From JAXMCK01 sp046349395 (GTDB lineage: Bacteria; Pseudomonadota; Alphaproteobacteria; Geminicoccales; Geminicoccaceae): a DNA stretch of 64,000 nucleotides. Positions within the stretch are counted from its first letter, which is position 1. Every line of letters starts with the position of its first letter. The stretch spans positions 558,001 to 622,000 of the forward strand of contig JAXMCK010000005.1 in assembly GCA_046349395.1 (NCBI GenBank). Direction: 5' to 3'. Shown one piece after another: positions 47,559 to 57,191 of this stretch. The notes under the pieces were generated by a model. The model made no database searches, had not been told where the DNA came from, and saw nothing but the letters and a program-made list of their open reading frames with translations. Position numbers and translations under genes: made by a program.

Positions 47559-48227
47559 TTGTGGTCCGGACACTGCATCAGGTGGACCGGCCTTTCCAGC
47601 GGGTGCGCTACGGCCGGCCGACTTCTCCACCGGCAACTGGCACTGCTCGCCGTGGCGGCACTGCTGGCGCCACCGGCCCTTGCCGGAGGTCGTACCATCA
47701 CGGGTTCCCTGCAGGGACCCTACCCCGACGGGGCCACCTCCGCCGTGGTCGAACTGCGCGACGCCGAAGGAAGGATGGCCGCCGAGCAGCGGTTCGAGAT
47801 CGGCAGGGACACGAAGGCCATCGCCTTCAGCTTCGAAGCTCCGACGATCGACCTGACCCTCCTAGCAGCCGTGTTCGTGCACGGACGGCCCCAGCTTCTG
47901 AGCGACAAGATCCCCGTCCCGGCCGGGACGGCCACGGTCGACATGGGAATGCTGCCGCTGAAGCCGTACCAGCCGCTCGCCTTCGCCAGCACCCTGCACT
48001 GCGGTAAGACGGAGGCGGTGCTCGGCTTCACCGACCAGGGTGCTGTCCTGCAGACGGGCGGGGAACGGATCGACCTGGTGCCCGCCGGCAAGTCGCCCGG
48101 CAGCCGTCTCGTGGCACCGGGCGATCCCACGACCTTCGTCGAGCCGCGCGGCAGGAAGGCGCTGCTCAGTCTGCGCGGCAAGACCCTGCCGGAGTGCTCC
48201 GCGGAGCTAGGAGCGAAGGCGCCCTAG
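47559..48227 (+). CDS. exported protein of unknown function
   Basis: About 222 aa if it starts at TTG 47559; no ATG is available at a sensible place, so the start is uncertain. A hydrophobic stretch LLHRQLALLAVAALLAPPALA ends in an ALA cleavage site. The mature part of about 180 residues is beta-rich (TITGSLQGPYPDGATSAVVELRD, later HCGKTEAVLGFTDQGAVLQ) with two cysteines. No family is recognised. It is divergent from the lipoprotein hydrolase gene and its 3' end overlaps the RTX gene on the other strand by 4 bp. Confidence 0.5.
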   Translation: MWSGHCIRWTGLSSGCATAGRLLHRQLALLAVAALLAPPALAGGRTITGSLQGPYPDGATSAVVELRDAEGRMAAEQRFEIGRDTKAIAFSFEAPTIDLTLLAAVFVHGRPQLLSDKIPVPAGTATVDMGMLPLKPYQPLAFASTLHCGKTEAVLGFTDQGAVLQTGGERIDLVPAGKSPGSRLVAPGDPTTFVEPRGRKALLSLRGKTLPECSAELGAKAP

Positions 48228-49765
48228 AACAGGAAGTCGCCGGCATCGATCGCACTCTTCGCCGTATTGAGCACCTCGAGGGTGCCGCCCGGCAGCCCGA
48301 TGCTCACATCGTCCACCTTGCCGTCATGGTCGAGATCGGCCGCAGTGATCACGAGCTTCTTGAACGTCAGACCCGCATCGACGTCGAACTTGTCGGTGCC
48401 GTTCTTGAAGTCCAGCACCTGATCGCGGCCGAACGTGCCGGTCGCCTCGAAGATGTCGGCCTCGCTACCGCCCGTCAGCTTGTCGTTGCCGAGCCCGCCG
48501 CGCAGCCGGTCCTTGCCCGCACCGCCGAAGAGTTGATCGTCGCCGTTGCCGCCGTCGAGCAGATCGTTGCCCTTGCCGCCGTCGAGGAGGTCGCGGTCGA
48601 GACCGCCGAACAGGGTGTCGTTGCCCGTCTGACCGTAGATCTTGTCGTCCCCCTCGTCTCCGAACAGCTGGTCGTTGCCGCCGGACACCAAGGCATCGTT
48701 CAGAATCTTGCTTCCCTGCTCGCCCCAGATCGTGTCGTTCCCGGTGCCGCCATAGATGACGTCGTTGCCGCCCGTGACATGGGTGCCGCTGACGGCCCTG
48801 ACATCGCCCGCGATGACGTCGTCCCCGCCACGGCCGAAGATCCGGTCGGCCCCCCCAACGACGATCGAATCCCCGCGGTCGATGGCGAGGTCGCCGGCGA
48901 TGCGGTTGCCCTGCTCGCTGTCAAAGATCGTGTCGTCACCACCTTCGACCCTCGCGAGGCTGGCGGTATAGAAGACGTCCCCGGCCAACTCCACCTTCGA
49001 GCCCGTGCCGGCTTCCAGCCTGTCGTCGCCGCCGAACACCACGCTGTAGTGAGCGCCGTGGCCCTCGATCATGTTGGCGTCACCAACGGCGACATAGTCG
49101 TTGGCGAATTGCAGGACGTCGTCGCCGCCGTGCAACACCCCGTTCGGGCCGACCCGGGCGGCATCGCCGATCAGTTGTTCCTCCTTGTGGGTCGGCACAC
49201 CGGTCATCAGGTCGTTGCCGCCCTGATAGACGGCGAATTGGCCGGTGGCCTCGTCGCCCGTCACCTCGTCGACGTCGCCGAGTGCGAAATAGACGGCATC
49301 GGCCAGGACGAATCTGTCATTGCCGCCGTGGTCGGTGATGGTCGTCGGATCGGACCCGGTTCGGCTGCTCGGGGCATCGCCGAAGAGGCTGGTCAGCCAA
49401 CCGTCCGGGGCCGCGGCGAAGGCACTACCGTCGATCACGTCGTCGCCGCCGAGCACGACGTGCCAGAACGTGTCCGGGCTGTTGTCGAGCCACCAGGCAT
49501 CGACGTTAAGCCCCTTGATCAGAATGTCCGGATGCAGGAAGTCGTTGTTCTTGAGGTCGATCTGAATCTCGTTGACCTTGCCGGCCACGGCCCTACCCGA
49601 TGGATCGTAGGCAAGTCCGGTTCCGACGATGTCGACATCGTCTCCGGTCGGCGTGATCCAGCTCCAGGCATACGGCTGCAGGGTCTCGACCGTGCCGAAC
49701 CTGACATGGTCGCCGTCGCCCATCTGAATGATCTGCTTGGCTACATTGAAGCTGACTTGCGCCAT
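48224..49765 (-). CDS. RTX-type calcium-binding protein, copy 1
   Basis: 513 aa with no Sec signal. The N-terminal 110 residues form a beta domain (MAQVSFNVAKQIIQMGDGDH) shared with the neighbouring copy. From about residue 100 on, irregular GGxDx(I/L/V) turns appear, and at about 340-430 regular RTX nonapeptides (GDEGDDKIYG, GGNGDDQLFG, GGLGNDKLTG) would bind Ca2+ in a parallel beta roll. The last 60 residues (about 455-513) end in DAGDFLF and resemble a type I secretion signal. A type I transporter is not in the window. Secreted surface or matrix roles are inferred. It is a tandem paralogue of the gene at 49915, and part of the 3' end is identical to it. Confidence 0.85.
   Translation of the reverse strand: MAQVSFNVAKQIIQMGDGDHVRFGTVETLQPYAWSWITPTGDDVDIVGTGLAYDPSGRAVAGKVNEIQIDLKNNDFLHPDILIKGLNVDAWWLDNSPDTFWHVVLGGDDVIDGSAFAAAPDGWLTSLFGDAPSSRTGSDPTTITDHGGNDRFVLADAVYFALGDVDEVTGDEATGQFAVYQGGNDLMTGVPTHKEEQLIGDAARVGPNGVLHGGDDVLQFANDYVAVGDANMIEGHGAHYSVVFGGDDRLEAGTGSKVELAGDVFYTASLARVEGGDDTIFDSEQGNRIAGDLAIDRGDSIVVGGADRIFGRGGDDVIAGDVRAVSGTHVTGGNDVIYGGTGNDTIWGEQGSKILNDALVSGGNDQLFGDEGDDKIYGQTGNDTLFGGLDRDLLDGGKGNDLLDGGNGDDQLFGGAGKDRLRGGLGNDKLTGGSEADIFEATGTFGRDQVLDFKNGTDKFDVDAGLTFKKLVITAADLDHDGKVDDVSIGLPGGTLEVLNTAKSAIDAGDFLF
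48321..48541 (-). repeat. 221-bp identical tract, copy 1 (RTX gene 1)
   Basis: Identical base for base to 50012-50232 at an offset of 1691 bp, while the genes on either side differ widely. It covers the last RTX repeats and most of the C-terminal secretion-signal region. Gene conversion or a recent unequal exchange is inferred. Confidence 0.85.
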
Positions 49766-49914
49766 GACTTTCTACCCGTCTCGGCGACTGCCTCATACAG
49801 CGCCTTCGGGAAAGAAATTCGTTGACGAATGTTTCGGCCCCATTCCGAAGAACAGGGCCGTTTGTATCGATCTTGCCGTCGTGCTCGGGACGCCACCGGT
49901 GGGCTGTTCTGCGA

Positions 49915-51462
49915 TCAGAACAGGAAGTCGCCGGCATCGATGGCGCTCTTTGCCGTGTTGAGCACCTCCAGCGTTCCGCCGGGCAGCCAGATGCTGATGT
50001 CGTCCACCTTACCGTCATGGTCGAGATCGGCCGCAGTGATCACGAGCTTCTTGAACGTCAGACCCGCATCGACGTCGAACTTGTCGGTGCCGTTCTTGAA
50101 GTCCAGCACCTGATCGCGGCCGAACGTGCCGGTCGCCTCGAAGATGTCGGCCTCGCTACCGCCCGTCAGCTTGTCGTTGCCGAGCCCGCCGCGCAGCCGG
50201 TCCTTGCCCGCACCGCCGAAGAGTTGATCGTCCTCGTTACCGCCATCGAGCAGATCGTTGCCTGGGCCGCCGTCCAGAAAATCACGATCGAACCCGCCGT
50301 ACAGCTGGTCGTCGCCCGTCTGCCCATAGATCCGGTCGTCACCCTCGTCCCCATAGAGGAGGTCGTTTCCACCCTTCACGCTGAAGGCGCCGGTGATCGG
50401 CTTGCCGAGCTCGCCCCAGATCAGATCGGCGCCGGGACCACCGTGAATCGTGTCCCTGCCGCCGACGATGACCGACGACTCGGCGAACAGGACGTCGCCC
50501 GAGATCAGGTCGCTTCCCTCGTTGCCCCAGATCGTGTCGTCGCCGCCGACGGTGGTCGCCCGGGCGCGGGCGAAAAGGAGATCGCCGGCAAGGCTGTTCG
50601 CCCTCTCGCTGTCGTAGATGGTGTCGTCGCCGCCGGCGATCTGGTCCGTCGAGTTGGCGATATAGACGTCGCCGGCGATGATCGCGGTCGAGCCGGCCTT
50701 CGCTTCGAGACGATCGTCGCCGCCGATCAGGCTCGCCGATGCGTGCGAACTGATGCCGACGAAGAGGGCATCGCCGGCCACGACGCCGGTGTTGGCGAAC
50801 TGCAGGATGTCGTCGCCGCCGCGCAGCACCGTATCGTAGCTGACCAGTCTCGCGTCGCCGGCGAGCTGCTGCTCATGATAGGTCGGATCGGCGAAGATCC
50901 GGTCGTTCCCCCCTTGGTAGTTGGAGAACAAGGTCCCCGAGGGATCGCTCAGGACCGAGTCCACGTCGCCGACAACGACATAGGGTGCGTCGCCGAGCAG
51001 AAAGGTGTCGTTGCCGCCGCGATCGGTGACGACGGCCCAGTCCAGTCCCATGGCGCTTTCCAGGTCGTCGCCGAACAGAACGCTCGGAAATCGATCGCTC
51101 GTCGCCACCTGGGCCAGGGATCGAGCATCGATCTGATCGTTGCCGCCGAGAACGGCACTCCAGAACGACGCCGGACTGTTGTCGAGCCACCAGGCATCGA
51201 CAGCGAGACCCTTGATGAGGATGTCGGGGTGCAGGAAATTGTTGTTGCCGATATCGATCTGCACTTCGGAAATCTTGCCCGCGACCGCCTTGCCGGCAGC
51301 GTCGTAGACGAGGCCGGAGCCGACGAGGTCGATATCGGCACCGTTGGGCGTGATCCAGCTCCAGGCGAAGGGCTGCTTCGCCTCCACAGGCCCGAACTGA
51401 ACGAACCCGCGGTCGGTCATCATGATTTCATGCCGTGCGCCGCCGAAAGTGACCTGCGCCAT
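49915..51462 (-). CDS. RTX-type calcium-binding protein, copy 2
   Basis: 515 aa, same build as the 48224-49765 protein: an N-terminal beta domain (MAQVTFGGARHEIMMTDRGF), irregular Ca-turns, regular RTX repeats at about 340-430 (GDEGDDRIYG, GGNEDDQLFG, GGLGNDKLTG) and a C-terminal secretion-type tail ending DAGDFLF. The body differs from copy 1 at many positions but the 3' end carries a 221-bp identical tract. The spacing to copy 1 is 149 bp. Two full-length genes with the same ends point to tandem duplication followed by drift. Confidence 0.85.
   Translation of the reverse strand: MAQVTFGGARHEIMMTDRGFVQFGPVEAKQPFAWSWITPNGADIDLVGSGLVYDAAGKAVAGKISEVQIDIGNNNFLHPDILIKGLAVDAWWLDNSPASFWSAVLGGNDQIDARSLAQVATSDRFPSVLFGDDLESAMGLDWAVVTDRGGNDTFLLGDAPYVVVGDVDSVLSDPSGTLFSNYQGGNDRIFADPTYHEQQLAGDARLVSYDTVLRGGDDILQFANTGVVAGDALFVGISSHASASLIGGDDRLEAKAGSTAIIAGDVYIANSTDQIAGGDDTIYDSERANSLAGDLLFARARATTVGGDDTIWGNEGSDLISGDVLFAESSVIVGGRDTIHGGPGADLIWGELGKPITGAFSVKGGNDLLYGDEGDDRIYGQTGDDQLYGGFDRDFLDGGPGNDLLDGGNEDDQLFGGAGKDRLRGGLGNDKLTGGSEADIFEATGTFGRDQVLDFKNGTDKFDVDAGLTFKKLVITAADLDHDGKVDDISIWLPGGTLEVLNTAKSAIDAGDFLF
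50012..50232 (-). repeat. 221-bp identical tract, copy 2 (RTX gene 2)
   Basis: Identical to 48321-48541. The identity ends at single-base differences (50011 and 50233), giving sharp borders. Confidence 0.85.
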
Positions 51463-51791
51463 GCGCGTATCCCCTCATGCGCCGCCCGACTTGGGCGGCC
51501 TTCGGGCGATCGTCGGGCGCCGGTGTTTCGGCCTTGTTCCGTGGCGCGCGGTGGATTGTTTCCATTCTGGCGTCGCGGACCACGACGCGGCAGGTCGCCA
51601 TCGGCGAATGCGGGCGTGTCAGGGCGCTGCGGAACGAGGCTCCAGTGGCAGCGCCCTGTCTCTTGTCGGGGCCGCTGCCGTGTCCAGCGGCGCGCGGGCG
51701 ACTGGCCAGGGCGACAAACAACGGCCCCGCTCTGGGAGCGGGGCCGGGACCATCCTCCGGTTCGTGGACCTCCGCGAGGGCGGAGGGCCGC
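51463..51791. other. intergenic region with two hairpins, no gene seen
   Basis: 329 bp between the RTX gene and clpP. It holds the clpP terminator (51723-51745) and a second long inverted repeat at 51620-51658 (11-bp perfect arms, 17-nt loop). Short open frames here have no recognisable product. Confidence 0.45.
51723..51745 (-). terminator. terminator after clpP
   Basis: Stem GGCCCCGCTC / GAGCGGGGCC, 3-nt loop, about 47 bp beyond the clpP stop. The minus-strand tail GTTGTTTGTC is moderately U-rich. Confidence 0.75.
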
Positions 51792-52406
51792 TCAGGTGAC
51801 CTCGAGCTTCGCCGGGCGCTTCTCGAACACCTCGTCGATCAGGCCGAACTCCTTGGCCTGCGCGGCACTCATGAAGGTGTCGCGCTCCATCTTCGCCTCG
51901 ACCTCGGCGATCGTCCGGCCGGTGTGCTTGACGTAGATCTCGTTGAGCCGCTGCCGGACCGAGAGGATCTCGCGGGCGTGGATCTCGATGTCCGTCGCTT
52001 GGCCCTGGAACCCGCCCGAGGGCTGGTGGGTCATGATCCGGGCGTGCGGCAGGGCGAAGCGCTTGCCGGCGGCACCGGCGGTCAGCAGCAGCGAGCCCAT
52101 CGAGGCCGCCTGGCCGATGCAGATGGTGGCGATGTCGGGTCGGATGTACTGCATCGTGTCGTAGATCGCGAGGCCGGAGGTCACCACCCCGCCCGGCGAG
52201 TTGATGTAGAGGCTGATGTCCTTCTCGGGATTCTCGGCCTCGAGGAACAGCAGCTGGGCCGTGACGAGGCTCGCCACCCCGTCCTCGATCGGCCCCATGA
52301 TGAAGATGATCCGCTCCTTCAGCATCCGCGAGTAGATGTCGAAGGCGCGCTCGCCGCGGGCGGTCTGTTCGACCACCATCGGCACGAGCTGGCTCATGGG
52401 ATGCAT
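51792..52406 (-). CDS. clpP: ATP-dependent Clp protease proteolytic subunit
   Basis: 204 aa from ATG 52406; ATG 52397 is a close alternative. The catalytic Ser lies in CIGQAASMGSLLL and His in RIMTHQPSGGFQGQ, with the family Asp later in MERDTFMSAAQAKEFG. Subunits form two stacked heptamers that degrade substrates fed by ClpX or ClpA. tig lies 32 bp upstream on the same strand. A terminator follows, so clpP is not read through into clpX here, unlike in the usual operon. Confidence 0.97.
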   Translation of the reverse strand: MHPMSQLVPMVVEQTARGERAFDIYSRMLKERIIFIMGPIEDGVASLVTAQLLFLEAENPEKDISLYINSPGGVVTSGLAIYDTMQYIRPDIATICIGQAASMGSLLLTAGAAGKRFALPHARIMTHQPSGGFQGQATDIEIHAREILSVRQRLNEIYVKHTGRTIAEVEAKMERDTFMSAAQAKEFGLIDEVFEKRPAKLEVT

Positions 52407-52438
52407 GTCCGGGCGTCCTCTGCTTGCGATGCGGTTGC

Positions 52439-53788
<1,350 letters not shown>

Positions 53789-53860
53789 CTGTCCGTCCCG
53801 ATGGCTCCGCCGGCGACCCCCGCCGTCCGGTGCCCGTTGTCCCTCGCCTGGAGCTGGCTC

Positions 53861-53945
53861 TGGTGCGGGCGGCGAGACTCGAACTCGCACGGCTCGCGCC
53901 ACGGGAACCTAAATCCCGCGTGTCTACCAATTCCACCACGCCCGC
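53861..53945 (-). tRNA. tRNA-Leu (anticodon UAG)
   Basis: 85 nt with encoded CCA. The acceptor GCGGGCG pairs with CGCCCGC, the anticodon stem CGGGA/TCCCG encloses loop TTTAGGT with anticodon TAG, and a long variable arm typical of leucine tRNAs follows (GTGGCGCGAGCCGTGC). T arm GAGTTCGAGTCTC. It lies about 70 bp upstream of tig on the same strand. Confidence 0.95.
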
Positions 53946-54174
53946 GTCGACCGTCCGCCCCGGTACGCCCGGCGCCGGCGGCGCTCGCATATAGCACGGC
54001 GCGCCGGAAGGCCAACAGGGCGCGTCGGCCCGTCGGCCGAGGCGCCCTCACGGCGTTGTGCATCGTTCGTCGCCGGCGCGGAACGGTAGAACGCGGCGCG
54101 GAAGGTCGAGGGACCGGGCTCGCCCAATCGGCGGAATGGCGCGGCGATCGGAGACGGCCGGCAGGAGGTGCGAC

Positions 54175-55266
54175 GTGGCACGATTCGGAACTCGTCTGGC
54201 CGCGCTCGCGGCCGTTGTCGTGGCAGCGGCGTGGACGCCGAGGGCGATCGCCGCCACGGCCACGATCAATGACCGCGTCATCGTCGACGGCTGTGAAGCC
54301 GGCGGGGGCGGCAACGACATCCAGTCGATCCAGAGCCACTACGAGCCCAAGGAGGATCGCATCGTCGTGACCCTGCGGCTGTGCGACAGCGCCCTGCCGA
54401 ACACCACCTATCGCATTCATCTGGACCATGCGGCCCCCTTCGTCGGCAAGCGCCGGTCCACCGCCAATTGCGCGTCCACGGCCGACACCATCGTCGCCCG
54501 GGCGCCGGGTGGGCACCGGGGCGTGGGCACGAGCGAGCTCGATGGGAACACCGTCCGCTTCGTGATCCCCCTCGCACCGCTTCACGTCGGCAAGCCGAAG
54601 GCGACACCGCTGATCCCGCTCTGGGCGACCAGCACCATGGGCGGCAAGATCGACCGCGTCCCGAACCGCGAGTCCGGCGACGGCTGCGCGCACCCCCAAG
54701 CGACGACGGAAACCCTCGTCCAGTCGCGCGTCGCGGTGACCGGACTAGCCTTCGTCAGCGGCGTCTCGTTCGCCGGCGAGTTCACCGCAAACCCAAGAAC
54801 CTCGATCACCATCGCCGACCTCGAGTGCCAGCAGGCTGCCTCGCAGGCGGGCTATCCCGATTCGGGCAACATCTATGCCTGGGTGACGAACTCGACGAGC
54901 AACGCCGGCTCGCACATCGTCGATCCGGGCTTCGGGCCGATCCAGACGGCCGACGGTGCAGTCGTGGCGTCGAGCATCTCCGCTTTCGGCACCTGTGATC
55001 CGATCGCCGGCAATCAGTGCCTGCAGAACCCGATCAACAAGGACGTACACGGCAACCTCACCGACGACTTCACCGTCTGGACCGGCACCGCCCCTGACGG
55101 CACCAACGCCGGCGGCGAGCTTCAGAACTGCAACGACTGGACGTCCAACTCGGCCAGCGACATCGGCACTGGCGGCTCGGCCAGCGCCACCAACGCCGGC
55201 TTCACGACCGGCGTGCAGGACAGCTGCGACAACGCCCACCACGTGCTCTGCGTCCAGTTCGAGTAG
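54175..55266 (+). CDS. secreted protein of unknown function
   Basis: 363 aa from GTG 54175, chosen because AGGAGG lies 6 bp upstream and a signal peptide (LAALAAVVVAAAWTPRAIAA) starts right there; upstream in-frame codons are not needed. The mature part has a beta-rich domain (about 25-190: IVVTLRLCDSALPNTTYRIHLDHAAPF) and a second part (about 200-363) rich in Asn, Thr, Ser and Gly with four to six cysteines (FGTCDPIAGNQCLQ; NCNDWTSNSAS; DSCDNAHHVLCVQFE). The second part resembles Cys-rich surface or collagen-like adhesin tails, but no family is recognised. Export is likely. Confidence 0.7.
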   Translation: MARFGTRLAALAAVVVAAAWTPRAIAATATINDRVIVDGCEAGGGGNDIQSIQSHYEPKEDRIVVTLRLCDSALPNTTYRIHLDHAAPFVGKRRSTANCASTADTIVARAPGGHRGVGTSELDGNTVRFVIPLAPLHVGKPKATPLIPLWATSTMGGKIDRVPNRESGDGCAHPQATTETLVQSRVAVTGLAFVSGVSFAGEFTANPRTSITIADLECQQAASQAGYPDSGNIYAWVTNSTSNAGSHIVDPGFGPIQTADGAVVASSISAFGTCDPIAGNQCLQNPINKDVHGNLTDDFTVWTGTAPDGTNAGGELQNCNDWTSNSASDIGTGGSASATNAGFTTGVQDSCDNAHHVLCVQFE

Positions 55267-55370
55267 GCGACGCGGTGCCCCCCGGGGCTGGATACCCGAT
55301 CCGGGTCCTGGTCCGATGGACGCCCCGCCCGACGGAGGCTACGCGGCGCCATGGGCACGGGTGAGGCCTG

Positions 55371-56291
55371 ATGGGCGACCTCGATCTCGGCAACCTCGTC
55401 GGCCGCCTGCAGGATGCGGTGGGCGGCTCCCTGCTCACCTTCGACGGCACCTCGATCTCGGCACGCTCGCTGGTCGAGTTGGTCCTCGTGCTGGTCGCCG
55501 CGGTCTGGCTGGGCGGCTAGCTGCAGCGCGTGCTGCTGCGGCTGGCGGAGCGCCCCGGCTCGTTCAACCGCGGCTCGGTGCTGACCGCCACGCGGCTGGT
55601 GCGCTGGGCCGTGCTCGTCGGTGGCGGCCTGATCGCCCTGCGCATCGCCGGCGTGCCGATCGGCCATATCGCGCTGCTCTTCAGCGCCCTCTCGATCGGC
55701 CTCGGGTTCGGCCTGCAGAATATCGTCAACAATCTGGTCTCGGGCCTGATCCTGCTCGGCGAGCGGAGCATCCGCGTCGGCGACTTCCTCGACCTGCCCT
55801 CGGGCTTTTGCGGGGTCGTCCTCGACATCAGCATGCGCAGCACGCGCCTGCGCACCCCCGACGGCACGCTGATCCCCTTCCCGAACTCGGTCCTGGTCGG
55901 CAGTACGGTGCACAATCTGAGCCGGGCCGACGCGGCGCACCGCCAGCGCTTCGATTTCGGCGTCGGCTACGGGACGGACAAGGCGGCCGTGCACGAGTTC
56001 ATCGCCGCCGCAGCCCGCGCCATCCCGGCCACCATCGAGGACGCGGACCACCCGAGCGAAGTGGCGATCAAGGATTTCGGCGCCGTGACCCTCGGCTACC
56101 ACCTCGTCGTCTGAGTGCGGAACACCACCCTGATGGAGCCCTACCGCACCCGCTCCCTCTACCTCGCCGCCATCGACGACACGATCACCGCCAAGGGTTT
56201 CCCGCAGCCGAACCCGGCCTACGACGTGAACCTCAAGAGCGGGGCGAGGGCTCCAGCGTCCACGGATCAGGCAACGGGTCCCGGTGCCTGA
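55371..56291 (+). pseudogene. mechanosensitive ion channel (MscS family) gene with two in-frame stops
   Basis: One frame runs from ATG 55371 to TGA 56289-56291 and is broken by TAG at 55518-55520 and TGA at 56112-56114. The parts read in order as a small-conductance channel: an N-terminal helix (VELVLVLVAAVWLGG), two more helices, the pore helix IGLGFGLQNIVNNLVSGLILLGERSIRVGDFLDL, the beta domain and the C-terminal AIDDTITAKGFPQPNPAYDVNLKS. The TGA sits where family members have Trp (LVV-W-VRN), and the TAG where Gln would fit, so both could be single-base changes. No frameshift is present, so inactivation is recent, or the stops are sequencing errors. Confidence 0.85.
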
Positions 56292-56431
56292 TCCGGAGCA
56301 ACGCCGGTACACAGGCCGACAGATAGGCCGCAGCAACCATCGCAAGATGACGGACGGATCGCCGTTCCAGTCGTCCGAGGCGAGAACGACCGCTCGGTCG
56401 GACGGCCGCCCGATCTATCACGGCACCCCAT

Positions 56432-56962
56432 TCACGCCGCCTTGTGCTGTCGCCGCCGCAGATATCCGATACCCACTAGACCGCTCGCCAGCAGCGGCAG
56501 AGCGGCTGGGATGGGAACTGCGCTGAAGGTGATGTCGAGGGAAAATGAAAGATCTCGACCGGGGATGACAAGCACGGAGGCGAAGGTACCGCCTGTAAAG
56601 TTGGCGAAACTGATCCCGGAACTCGGGTTCGGCGTTTCCAATCGGGAAAAGATGCCCGGAGCCACTCCAACAAATCGCAAATAGAATTGGCCAGATCCAG
56701 CGGACTGACTAGATGCGGCGGACATGAACCCGGTACCAGAAACCGGGCCTGTCACCGTGAATATGACCGTAGAATTGGACGGCGTTCCAGCAGCCGTGCT
56801 GGTGTCGATATCGACACTGCCGGAGACTTTGATGGTACTGGTGTCGATAGTCTGCGTGCCGCTCACATTGAACAGGGCGGCGGCAACTGGTGACATATAG
56901 AGTGGGACGAGGCCTAGGCCGAGAACGACCGAGTAGGAAAGCAGGCCGAGCAAGCGACGCAT
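56432..56962 (-). CDS. VPLPA-CTERM-type exported protein, second copy of the class
   Basis: 176 aa. Signal peptide LLSYSVVLGLGLVPLYMSPVAAA, a Ser/Thr-rich beta body of about 110 residues and the sorting end VPIPAALPLLASGLVGIGYLRRRQHKAA, in which VPIPA is a close variant of VPLPA, followed by a transmembrane helix and a basic tail. Such proteins are exported and handled by an exosortase not found in this window. The sequence does not resemble the 32.3-kb copy outside the sorting end. It is slightly poorer in GC than its surroundings. Confidence 0.85.
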   Translation of the reverse strand: MRRLLGLLSYSVVLGLGLVPLYMSPVAAALFNVSGTQTIDTSTIKVSGSVDIDTSTAAGTPSNSTVIFTVTGPVSGTGFMSAASSQSAGSGQFYLRFVGVAPGIFSRLETPNPSSGISFANFTGGTFASVLVIPGRDLSFSLDITFSAVPIPAALPLLASGLVGIGYLRRRQHKAA

Positions 56963-57191
56963 TCACAGTACCCCCGCGGCGAGCGCCACCGCCTTAATTG
57001 TCATCGTTCGCGCCAGCGTCTTGCACGCTGGCCCCGCACGACCTGCATGTCATTGGACGGCGAGGTTGCGGGCCGTTGCGGTCCCGCGTTGGCCGCCCTG
57101 CCTTACTTCTGTCCAATGTGTCGGACGGTGTCACTAACTCACTTCACGAACACCAGCCGCCTCGCTCAACCCTGTGTTCAGCGTCCCCGTA
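56963..57191. other. intergenic region with inverted repeats
   Basis: 229 bp. Contains a perfect 7-bp inverted repeat (CCAGCGT-5-ACGCTGG at 57013-57031) and a long-range 8-bp pair, CATTGGAC (57051-57058) with GTCCAATG (57111-57118). Could fold as an RNA, but no known RNA family is recognised. Confidence 0.35.

Noticed and set aside
55518..56114. Stop-codon recoding (pyrrolysine or selenocysteine) in the MscS gene
   Set aside because: MscS proteins have no known recoded residues, there is no nearby recoding element that I can see, and the replaced residues fit simple nonsense changes.
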